The notes below the pieces were generated by a model. It saw only the letters and a list, made by a program, of their open reading frames with translations. It searched no databases and was not told the DNA's origin. Below are positions 1 through 5,505 of a stretch of DNA of 8,163 nucleotides, piece by piece. The number at the start of each line of letters is the position of its first letter. Positions within the stretch are counted from its first letter, which is position 1. The stretch is from Oscillospiraceae bacterium (lineage in GTDB: Bacteria; Bacillota; Clostridia; Oscillospirales; Acutalibacteraceae): contig DNIP01000123.1 in assembly GCA_003499325.1 (NCBI GenBank), positions 2,304 through 10,466 on the forward strand. The letters run 5' to 3'. A program made the position numbers and the translations under genes.

Positions 1-194
1 GTTAACGGTTAACGGTGAAGGGAGGGCTGCGCCCTCTCCCGATTTATATATTTTATACTCCAAACACGATAATAAACAAAACGTCCGCAACTCTTCAAAG
101 AGTTACGGACGTAACTTTATGCAGTCATTCTATCAATCCAAAACGTGTCAACGTTTCCCGACACCGTTAACCGTTCTCCGTTAACCGTTAACCG
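1..194. repeat. Heptamer-armed inverted-repeat element 1 (GTTAACG arms)
   Basis: The left arm has two exact GTTAACG units (1-14), then GTGAAGG (15-21) and a GAGGGCTGCGCCCTC hairpin. The right arm is four complementary units in strict 7-base phase: CGTTAAC at 165, a degenerate CGTTCTC at 172, then CGTTAAC at 179 and 186. It ends one or two bases before the galE stop codon (196-198, read on the minus strand). The word CGTTTCCCGA (152-161) lies just inside the right arm and recurs exactly in element 3. The interior also holds the galE terminator. The left arm probably continues outside the window. No ORF is convincing inside. The heptamer phase and inverted arms are seen directly; that this is a family-level mobile or structural element is inference from the three copies in the window. 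Confidence 0.72.
71..112 (-). terminator. Rho-independent-type terminator of the galE operon
   Basis: Positions 81-95 and 98-112 form a long stem (ACGTCCG followed by AACTCTT and their complements). Read on the minus strand, the single imperfect position is a G-U wobble; on the plus strand it would be a C-A mismatch. The minus-strand stem is followed by a T-rich tail, TTTTGTTTATT, at about 81-71. Both asymmetries point to termination of leftward transcription coming from galE, whose stop codon is about 85 bases upstream. It sits inside repeat element 1, so the element may have supplied the operon terminator. Confidence 0.75.
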
Positions 195-195
195 A

Positions 196-1203
196 TCAAT
201 ACCCCTTCGGGTTCTTGCTCTGCCAGTTCCAGCTGTCGCGGCACATCTCGTCGATGCCGTACTGCGCTGTCCAGCCCAGTCCCTCTTTGGCCTTAGTAGG
301 ATCGGCATAGCACTCGGCAATATCGCCCGCACGGCGGGGCTTGATGTCATAGGGGATCTCGATATCGTTCACGCGCATGAAGGCGTTGACGATATCCAGC
401 ACGCTGTAGCCGACGCCGGTGCCGAGGTTGAAGATCTCGGTGCCCTTGTGCGCAGCGGCATATTCGATCGCCTTGAGGTGACCCTGCGCCAAATCGACGA
501 CATGGATGTAGTCGCGCACACCGGTACCGTCATGGGTGGGATAATCGTTGCCGAATACGCCGAGGCGCTCGAGCTTGCCGACAGCCACCTGCGTAATATA
601 GGGCATGAGGTTGTTGGGGATGCCGTTGGGATTCTCGCCGATCAGACCGCTCTTGTGCGCGCCGATGGGATTGAAATAGCGCAGCAGCACCACGCTCAGC
701 TCGGGATCGGCAGTCGCCGCGTCGGTCAGAATCTGCTCATTCATATACTTTGTCCAGCCGTAGGGGTTGGTGCAGGAGGTCGGCATACCCTCCTTGAGCG
801 GCACTTCCTCGGGGATACCGTAAACGGTCGCGGAAGAACTGAACACGAAGTTGTGTACACCGCGCTTTTTCATCACCTCCAAGAGGGTGAGAGTGGTATC
901 GATGTTGTTGCGGTAGTAGCGCACGGGGATGGCACAGCTCTCTCCTACCGCCTTGAGTCCCGCAAAATGCACCACCGCGTCAAAGCTCTCTCTCTGGAAC
1001 ATCGCGTCCACCGCGGAGCGATCCGCGACGTCCAGCTCATAGAGGATAGGACGGGTGCCGGTGATGGTCTCGATGCGGTCGAGCACCTTGGGCGAGCTGT
1101 TGTCGAAATTGTCGGCGATGACGACCTCGTAGCCGGCTTCGATCATTTCTACAGCGGTGTGGCTGCCGATATATCCGGCGCCGCCTGTCAGTAATACTTT
1201 CAT
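196..1203 (-). CDS. galE: UDP-glucose / UDP-HexNAc 4-epimerase, GalE family
   Basis: This 335-residue short-chain dehydrogenase/reductase matches the usual GalE length. The N-terminal Rossmann motif is TGGAGYIGSH (6-15). The catalytic set is Ser124 in SSSATVYG, Tyr148 and Lys152 in NPYGWTK. RYFNPIGAH (175-183) and RDYIHVVD (230-237) are also typical GalE blocks. It interconverts UDP-Glc and UDP-Gal in the cytoplasm using bound NAD. By alignment from memory, the position of E. coli Tyr299 is Cys298 here (AECYAD). A small residue there is associated with acceptance of UDP-GlcNAc/GalNAc, so dual specificity is likely but inferred. The ATG at 1203 follows an AAGGAGG ribosome site at a five-base gap. 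It is the second gene of a minus-strand operon, 165 bases after the dehydratase; most of that gap is repeat element 2. The stop codon touches repeat element 1. Confidence 0.95.
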   Translation of the reverse strand: MKVLLTGGAGYIGSHTAVEMIEAGYEVVIADNFDNSSPKVLDRIETITGTRPILYELDVADRSAVDAMFQRESFDAVVHFAGLKAVGESCAIPVRYYRNNIDTTLTLLEVMKKRGVHNFVFSSSATVYGIPEEVPLKEGMPTSCTNPYGWTKYMNEQILTDAATADPELSVVLLRYFNPIGAHKSGLIGENPNGIPNNLMPYITQVAVGKLERLGVFGNDYPTHDGTGVRDYIHVVDLAQGHLKAIEYAAAHKGTEIFNLGTGVGYSVLDIVNAFMRVNDIEIPYDIKPRRAGDIAECYADPTKAKEGLGWTAQYGIDEMCRDSWNWQSKNPKGY

Positions 1204-1227
1204 GTTAACCTCCTTTTTTTGAGAAAA

Positions 1228-1382
1228 GATAGTAGAGATAACAGATAATAGATAACAGATAACAGTGAAAGGAAACGCTGACGCGTTTTTGATTTATAGT
1301 AAATATATAATCAGGTGCGGGCAGCGTCCGCCCTTCACTGTTCTCTATTCTCTGATATCTATTCTCTCTTATCTATTATTCA
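1228..1382. repeat. Heptamer-armed inverted-repeat element 2 (NAGATAA arms)
   Basis: The left arm reads in 7-base steps from 1228: GATAGTA, GAGATAA, CAGATAA, TAGATAA, CAGATAA, CAGTGAA (to 1269). The right arm from 1334 reads TTCACTG, TTCTCTA, TTCTCTG, ATATCTA, TTCTCTC, TTATCTA, TTATTCA, which is its imperfect reverse complement in the same phase. The inner CAGTGAA/TTCACTG pair is exact. Each arm is followed inward by a small hairpin: AAACGC/GCGTTT at 1273-1288, and a GGGC/GCCC stem near 1320-1333. GATTTATA at 1291 also occurs in element 1. The element fills nearly all of the gap between the dehydratase and galE. Its right arm contains the dehydratase stop codon (1369-1371), and its left arm ends about 25 bases before the galE start. 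Confidence 0.7.
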
Positions 1383-3267
1383 CGTGATGGAACGTATCCA
1401 CCATGCTCTCGAGCTTCTTGACGGTTGCGTCATTATCGTTGGTCTCAACGATCTCGCGCAGCTCGTCGAGCTGTTGGTTCAGCTTATCGGAATCGACGTC
1501 GATCTGGTTGCCGATGAAGATCTTCTTATTGTCGGTCTTTGTCAGACCCTCCTCGTCCATCAACAGCTCCTCATAGAGCTTCTCGCCGGGGCGCAAGCCC
1601 GTGAACTTGATCTCCACGTCACGATACGGCACCTTGCCGTACATGCGGATCAGGTTCTCGGCGAGGGTCGTGATCTTGACGGGATCGCCCATATCGAGGA
1701 CGAAGATCTCGCCGCCGTTGGCGATCGCGCCTGCCTCCAGCACCAGCGATACCGCCTCTGGGATGGTCATGAAGTAGCGGATGATATCGGGGTGAGTGAC
1801 GGTAACGGGTCGGCCCGCCTCGATTTGGCGGCGGAACAGCGGGATAACGGAGCCGTTCGAGCCGAGCACGTTGCCGAAGCGCGTGGTGACGAAATCGGTC
1901 TTGCTGCCCTTGCGGGAATGATTCTGCACGATCATCTCACAGCAGCGCTTGGTCGCGCCCATGACGTTGGTGGGATTGACCGCCTTATCGGTGGAAATCA
2001 TGACAAAGCGCTCCACCTCGTATTTTTCGGCAAGGTTCACCATGTTGAGCGTGCCGAAGATATTGTTCTTGACCGCCTCGGTCGGAGATACCTCCATCAG
2101 CGGAACATGCTTATGCGCTGCGGCATGGAACACGATCTGCGGATGATACTCGGCAAAGATGCTGTCCATCTTCGCATAATCGCGCACGGAAGCGATCAGG
2201 GTGACGAGATCCAGATCGTCGCCGTACTCGATGTACAGCTCCTGCTGGATGTCATAAGCGTTGTTCTCATAGATATCCACGATAATGACCCGCTCGGGGT
2301 GGTACTTGGCGATCTGGCGCACCAGCTCGGAGCCGATGGAACCGCCGCCGCCCGTGACCATGCAGGTCTTGCCGTAGATAAAATCGCGGATCTTCTTCTT
2401 GTTGAAGGTGATCGGAGGACGTCCGAGCAAATCCTCGATCTTGATATCCTTGACCTGTGTGAGGATCTGGTGCGAATCATCATCCTGGAACAGCTGGCTC
2501 AGATACGGTACCGTCTTGATACGGCAGCCGGATTCAGAGCAGTAGCCCATGATGCGCTTACGCTCCTCCTCGGTGCAGGAGGGGATCGCGAAGATCACAA
2601 GCTCAATGTTGTACTGGCGGCAGACAAGCGGGATATCCTTGGTGCGGCCGACGACATCCACACCCATGAGCTTGGTGTGGTATTTGGACGGATCGTCATC
2701 CACCAGACAGACCGGCATAATCATATTAGAGGGGTTGTTCGGGTCCTGCCGAGCAAATTTGATCTCCTGCAGAATCATTTGAGCGGCTTTACCGGCGCCG
2801 ACGATCAGGGTGCGGTCATACTCCTCGTTTTGGGCTTCTCCTACCTGTATCAACCCCCGAACCGTATTGCGGAAGGCGAAACGGAAAATGCAGATCACCG
2901 CAACGCTCAGGATCGCGTCCAACACGATAAACTGTATGGTGGCGGGCTTATTCATCAGGTGCATAAACAGAAAGCTCAGTCCCAAACCGCACACGACCGC
3001 CAAGCCGCACATCGCGATATCACTCGCTTTGAGCTCCTTCCATACCTTGTTATATGCGCCGAACACAAACAGGAAAAAGAAGCAAAACAGCACACTCATA
3101 CCGATCACGCCGACGATGCGGAGCGGCTGGAGGGCGATACCCATCGTATCGCCGTGCTTCGCGATTCCGTACCACGACAGCAGCATATTACTGAGCAGAG
3201 CCGCAATCGCGATCAACGCCGCGTCGGCAAGCATCAGAAAACCTTTTCTGACATTCATTTTCTTCAT
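1369..3267 (-). CDS. Membrane-anchored UDP-HexNAc 4,6-dehydratase, CapD/WbpM/PglF type
   Basis: The protein has 632 residues, the usual size of the large membrane form of this family. The N-terminal ~140 residues hold about four hydrophobic segments (near 11-30, 50-71, 84-104 and 110-130). They are followed by a nucleotide-binding-like domain with IVGAGKAA (155-162). The C-terminal SDR domain begins around 295, with TGGGGSIGSE (305-314). The active-site stretch ISTDKAVNPTNVMGATKR has Ser425, Asp427, Lys428, Met436 and Lys440; Met replaces the usual SDR tyrosine, as in WbpM and PglF. Family enzymes convert UDP-GlcNAc to the 4-keto-6-deoxy sugar, the first step to bacillosamine-, QuiNAc- or FucNAc-type sugars. 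The exact substrate is not readable here. I chose the ATG at 3267, eight bases after AAAAGGG; a TTG at 3273 is too close to that site. It is the first gene of the operon, with galE downstream. The last codons lie in repeat element 2. Confidence 0.92.
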   Translation of the reverse strand: MKKMNVRKGFLMLADAALIAIAALLSNMLLSWYGIAKHGDTMGIALQPLRIVGVIGMSVLFCFFFLFVFGAYNKVWKELKASDIAMCGLAVVCGLGLSFLFMHLMNKPATIQFIVLDAILSVAVICIFRFAFRNTVRGLIQVGEAQNEEYDRTLIVGAGKAAQMILQEIKFARQDPNNPSNMIMPVCLVDDDPSKYHTKLMGVDVVGRTKDIPLVCRQYNIELVIFAIPSCTEEERKRIMGYCSESGCRIKTVPYLSQLFQDDDSHQILTQVKDIKIEDLLGRPPITFNKKKIRDFIYGKTCMVTGGGGSIGSELVRQIAKYHPERVIIVDIYENNAYDIQQELYIEYGDDLDLVTLIASVRDYAKMDSIFAEYHPQIVFHAAAHKHVPLMEVSPTEAVKNNIFGTLNMVNLAEKYEVERFVMISTDKAVNPTNVMGATKRCCEMIVQNHSRKGSKTDFVTTRFGNVLGSNGSVIPLFRRQIEAGRPVTVTHPDIIRYFMTIPEAVSLVLEAGAIANGGEIFVLDMGDPVKITTLAENLIRMYGKVPYRDVEIKFTGLRPGEKLYEELLMDEEGLTKTDNKKIFIGNQIDVDSDKLNQQLDELREIVETNDNDATVKKLESMVDTFHHVNNR

Positions 3268-3324
3268 AATCAAAACCCTTTTCGATATCTATTCATGAGT
3301 TAATACACGCAATTAATCATTGTA

Positions 3325-3353
3325 ATTATACCGCACGCAAAGCATAAAGTCAA
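3325..3353 (-). promoter_or_regulatory. Sigma-A-type promoter of the dehydratase-galE operon
   Basis: On the minus strand, TTGACT (3353-3348) and TATAAT (3330-3325) are separated by exactly 17 bases, a near-perfect vegetative promoter. It would start transcription near 3318, about 50 bases before the dehydratase ATG at 3267. It is divergent from, and about 50 bases away from, the sporulation promoter of spoIIID. Confidence 0.82.
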
Positions 3354-3399
3354 TCGTTTCACAAGAATACATGAATATTATCGAACGGTATATTCTTCC

Positions 3400-3428
3400 G
3401 CATATTTTCTTGCGCCCCGCCATATACT
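3400..3428 (+). promoter_or_regulatory. Sigma-E-type sporulation promoter of spoIIID
   Basis: GCATATT (3400-3406) matches the sigma-E -35 consensus KMATATT fully. CATATACT (3421-3428) matches the -10 consensus CATACANT at all but one position. The spacer is 14 bases, within the normal range. Bacillus subtilis spoIIID is transcribed by the mother-cell factor sigma-E, so location, spacing and sequence agree. The start site would be near 3435, about 70 bases before the spoIIID ATG. No good sigma-A pair was seen for this gene. Confidence 0.75.
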
Positions 3429-3506
3429 GTACCAGAATTCCACTCGATGAAACGGTTCGCAGCACACAACTGCGCCGCGTCATCGCAAGGCTCAGGGAGG
3501 GTTTCC

Positions 3507-3770
3507 ATGAAAGGAATCTTAGAAGACCGTGCTATTCGTTTAGGCGAATATATCATTGAACATCAATCTACCGTGCGCGATACCGCGGCGGTATTCGGCA
3601 TTAGCAAATCCACCGTACATAAGGACATCACCACCCTGCTCCCCAAGCTCAACGCAGGGCTGTACAAGGAGGTGCGCTCTGTGCTGGACGTCAATAAAGA
3701 AGAACGGCATTTAAGAGGCGGCGAGGCGACGAAGCATAAGTATGAGATGCTTAAGAGAATGAGGAGTTAG
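3507..3770 (+). CDS. spoIIID: Stage III sporulation transcriptional regulator SpoIIID
   Basis: The 87-residue DNA-binding protein aligns through most of its length with Bacillus SpoIIID (about 93 residues). The helix-turn-helix is at about 22-42 (TVRDTAAVFGISKSTVHKD). The signature RHLRGGEATKHKY (67-79) carries the basic C-terminal region needed for DNA binding. SpoIIID acts in the mother cell after engulfment, activating and repressing sigma-E-dependent genes. I chose the ATG at 3507 because GGGAGG (3495-3500) precedes it by six bases; an upstream ATG at 3447 in the same frame adds non-family residues and has no such site. The gene appears monocistronic, with a sigma-E promoter upstream and no clear terminator. 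The last residues (MRS) and the TAG are written in the AGGAGTT/AGGAGTG heptamers of repeat element 3, so the tail may have been reshaped by that element. Confidence 0.95.
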   Translation: MKGILEDRAIRLGEYIIEHQSTVRDTAAVFGISKSTVHKDITTLLPKLNAGLYKEVRSVLDVNKEERHLRGGEATKHKYEMLKRMRS

Positions 3771-3918
3771 GAGTGAGGAGTGAGGAGTTGATGGAGGGCT
3801 TCGCCCTCACCCAATATAATTGCAAGGAAACATTTCGTTGCGTTTTAATAGGAGCCAAATAAAAAACGCAATCACCCGTTTCCCGAAACTCCTCACTCCT
3901 AACTCCTCACTCCTAACT
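3762..3918. repeat. Heptamer-armed inverted-repeat element 3 (AGGAGTK arms)
   Basis: The left arm is four heptamers from 3762: AGGAGTT, AGGAGTG, AGGAGTG, AGGAGTT (to 3789). The right arm from 3887 is AACTCCT, CACTCCT, AACTCCT, CACTCCT, then AACT. The arms can pair over 28 positions with two mismatches. Just inside the left arm is a GAGGGC-TTC-GCCCTC hairpin (3794-3808), like that of element 1. The interior has a second perfect 9-bp stem (TTGCGTTTT 3838-3846 with 3863-3871). CGTTTCCCGA (3877-3886) abuts the right arm, as in element 1. The first heptamers overlap the last codons of spoIIID. Weaker heptamer-like sequence continues to about 3935. No ORF is supported. Confidence 0.75.
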
Positions 3919-3981
3919 AAAATAACTTCTCACTACAACAGTTCCTCACCAAAGCAACTACTAATTCGTCCATTTCCCCTC

Positions 3982-4010
3982 TTTACATTCTCTATTTCAG
4001 GGTGTATAAT
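3982..4010 (+). promoter_or_regulatory. Sigma-A-type promoter of the aminotransferase
   Basis: TTTACA (3982-3987) and TATAAT (4005-4010) are separated by 17 bases. The -35 differs from consensus at one position and the -10 is perfect. Transcription would begin near 4017, giving a leader of about 50 bases before the ATG at 4066. This promoter makes the gene independent of the sporulation-controlled spoIIID upstream. Confidence 0.8.
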
Positions 4011-4065
4011 ATATTCTGTATAAATAGGGCGAACCGTGTTTTGCCTGATACAGGAGATATGTCTT

Positions 4066-5277
4066 ATGATGAATATACCCTTTTCCCCTCCCGATATCGG
4101 AGAAGACGAGATCGCGGAGGTCGTAGACACCCTGCGCTCCGGCTGGATCACCACCGGTCCCAAGACCAAGCTCTTTGAGCAGAAGATCGCCAAAATGTGC
4201 AACACCAAAAAGGCGGTTTGTCTGTCGAGCCAGACAGCCTGTGCGGAGATGACCCTGCGTCTGCTCGGCGTAGGCCCCGGCGATGAGGTCATCGTACCCA
4301 CCTATACCTACACCGCCTCAGCGTCCGTTATCTATCATGTCGGCGCAACGCCCGTGATGATCGACTGCAAGCAGGATTCCTACGAGATGGATTACGACAA
4401 GATGGAGGAAGCAATCACCCCCAAGACCAAGGTCATCATCCCGGTTGACCTGGCAGGTGTGGTATGCGATTACGACCGCATCTTTGAGATCGTTGAGAAG
4501 AAGCGTTCTCTCTTCAAGCCGTCCGAAAACCCGATCCAGCTCTCGCTCGGCCGCATCATCGTCATGGCTGACGCCGCTCACGCCTTCGGCGCGCAGTGGC
4601 ACGGCAAGATGTGCGGCTCCATCGCCGATTTCACCAACTTCAGCTTCCACGCTGTCAAGAATATGACCACTGCGGAGGGCGGCGCCGCGACATGGCGCGA
4701 GATCCCCGGCGTTGACAGCAACGCGCTGTACAAGCAATACATGCTGATGACCCTGCACGGTCAGACCAAGGACGCGTTCACCAAGGACAAGGGCACCTCG
4801 TGGGAGTATGACGTCGTCAACACCCAGTACAAGTGCAATATGCCCGATGTGCTCGCGGCGATCGGATTGGCACAGATGCGCCGCTACGATCAGATGCTCA
4901 ACCGCCGTCACGAGCTGATCACCCGCTACAACAAGGCGTTTGAGGGGCTGAACATCCAGGTGCTCGACCACCGCGGCGCGGATCACCGCTCCAGCGGACA
5001 CCTGTACTTTGTACGCTTTTTAGGCAAGGACGCCGCATTCCGCAACCGCTTCTATGACGAGATGAAGCAGCGCGGCGTGACCTGTAACGTCCACTTCAAG
5101 CCGCTGCCGATGATGACCGCCTATAAGCAAAAGGGCTTCGACATCGTGGACTACCCCTATGCCTATAATATGCACAAGAATCAGCTGACCCTGCCTATGA
5201 ACTCCGTGATGACGGATGAAGAGGCGCAGTATGTGATCGACACCTTCATCGAGGTGTACAATAAACTGATGAAATGA
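4066..5277 (+). CDS. PLP-dependent sugar aminotransferase, DegT/DnrJ/EryC1/StrS (ArnB-like)
   Basis: The enzyme has 403 residues. Family blocks in order are SGWITTGPK (25-33), GVGPGDEVIVP (68-78), ADAAHAFG (168-175, with Asp169 in the PLP-pyridine position) and FSFHAVKNMTTAEGG (192-206, with Lys198 as the Schiff-base lysine). These most resemble ArnB by memory; PglE, PseC and other 4-keto-sugar aminotransferases share the fold. It should transfer an amino group, usually from glutamate, to a nucleotide-linked keto sugar in the cytoplasm. With the 4,6-dehydratase encoded nearby, the 4-keto-6-deoxy-HexNAc product is a reasonable substrate, but this is inference. An additional segment around 145-163 (KKRSLFKPSENPIQLSLG) precedes the Asp block compared with ArnB. 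The ATG at 4066 follows AGGAGA (4052-4057) by eight bases; a GTG at 4036 would add non-family residues. Confidence 0.9.
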   Translation: MMNIPFSPPDIGEDEIAEVVDTLRSGWITTGPKTKLFEQKIAKMCNTKKAVCLSSQTACAEMTLRLLGVGPGDEVIVPTYTYTASASVIYHVGATPVMIDCKQDSYEMDYDKMEEAITPKTKVIIPVDLAGVVCDYDRIFEIVEKKRSLFKPSENPIQLSLGRIIVMADAAHAFGAQWHGKMCGSIADFTNFSFHAVKNMTTAEGGAATWREIPGVDSNALYKQYMLMTLHGQTKDAFTKDKGTSWEYDVVNTQYKCNMPDVLAAIGLAQMRRYDQMLNRRHELITRYNKAFEGLNIQVLDHRGADHRSSGHLYFVRFLGKDAAFRNRFYDEMKQRGVTCNVHFKPLPMMTAYKQKGFDIVDYPYAYNMHKNQLTLPMNSVMTDEEAQYVIDTFIEVYNKLMK

Positions 5278-5280
5278 TAG

Positions 5281-5359
5281 AGGGGCTGTCGCAATGAGAA
5301 TCGCGATAGCCCCTTAAAGTGTCATCCTGTTATGAAATGACTTTTTTGCGACAGTCTCT
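5281..5359 (+). terminator. Compound hairpin/terminator region after the aminotransferase
   Basis: Beginning four bases after the stop codon, 5281-5292 (AGGGGCTGTCGC) pairs with 5303-5314 as a 12-bp stem with one G-U pair. The same 5' strand (CTGTCGCAA, 5286-5294) can instead pair perfectly with TTGCGACAG (5346-5354), extended by AGAG/CTCT. Between them a weak GTCAT/ATGAC hairpin (5321-5341) is followed by six Ts. The larger fold ends in TCTCTTTT. This most likely terminates the aminotransferase transcript. The outer inverted repeat also resembles a small palindromic repeat unit. Which fold forms cannot be told from sequence alone. Confidence 0.6.
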
Positions 5360-5433
5360 TTTGGATGGGACGGGTTCCGATCCCGCTGTTTTCCTCTTAT
5401 TTCATCCCATTCTCACCATAAATTCAAAAAATG

Positions 5434-5464
5434 TTCACTATTTCAAAGAATAATATATTATAAT
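5434..5464 (+). promoter_or_regulatory. Candidate sigma-A promoter of the two-component operon
   Basis: A perfect TATAAT lies at 5459-5464 in an AT-rich stretch about 40 bases before the response regulator ATG. The best -35 is TTCACT (5434-5439), four of six matches with a long 19-base spacer. The poor -35 would fit a promoter that needs an activator, possibly the regulator itself. No clear direct-repeat regulator site was seen. The remainder of the 5360-5433 stretch shows only a weak CGGG/CCCG hairpin near 5371-5385 followed by T-rich sequence. Confidence 0.6.
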
Positions 5465-5505
5465 GTAAAAAGAAAACGAAAAAACAGAAACCGTGAGGTA
5501 ACGCC

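Noticed and set aside
145..1194. Long plus-strand open frame opposite galE
   Set aside because: It is antisense to a fully conserved GalE, has no ribosome site, no recognisable domain, and starts inside repeat element 1. GC-rich codon use commonly opens such frames.
1315..3303. 662-codon plus-strand open frame opposite the dehydratase
   Set aside because: The translation is rich in Asp, His, Leu and Val with no family motif, typical of an antisense shadow; the minus-strand protein has intact catalytic blocks throughout.
3447..3506. Longer SpoIIID starting at 3447
   Set aside because: The extra 20 residues have no match to SpoIIID, and a clear GGGAGG site precedes the ATG at 3507.
3371..3559. 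Small plus-strand frame between the divergent promoters and spoIIID
   Set aside because: It overlaps the sigma-E promoter and the spoIIID start in another frame, with no ribosome site or recognisable product.
3838..3871. Terminator for spoIIID in the TTGCGTTTT/AAAACGCAA stem
   Set aside because: The stem is perfect but has a 16-base loop and no T-run on its 3' side in the plus direction; it is better seen as internal structure of element 3.
3762..3918. Possible CRISPR array from regularly repeated short units
   Set aside because: Units are 7 bases with no spacers, and the arms are inverted, not a direct repeat-spacer array.
4036..4065. Upstream GTG start for the aminotransferase
   Set aside because: The added residues (FCLIQEICL) do not match the family N-terminus, and the better AGGAGA site serves the ATG at 4066.
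5371..5395. Second terminator CGGG-loop-CCCG with T-rich tail
   Set aside because: Only four base pairs with a seven-base loop; too weak to annotate separately from the 5281-5359 structure.
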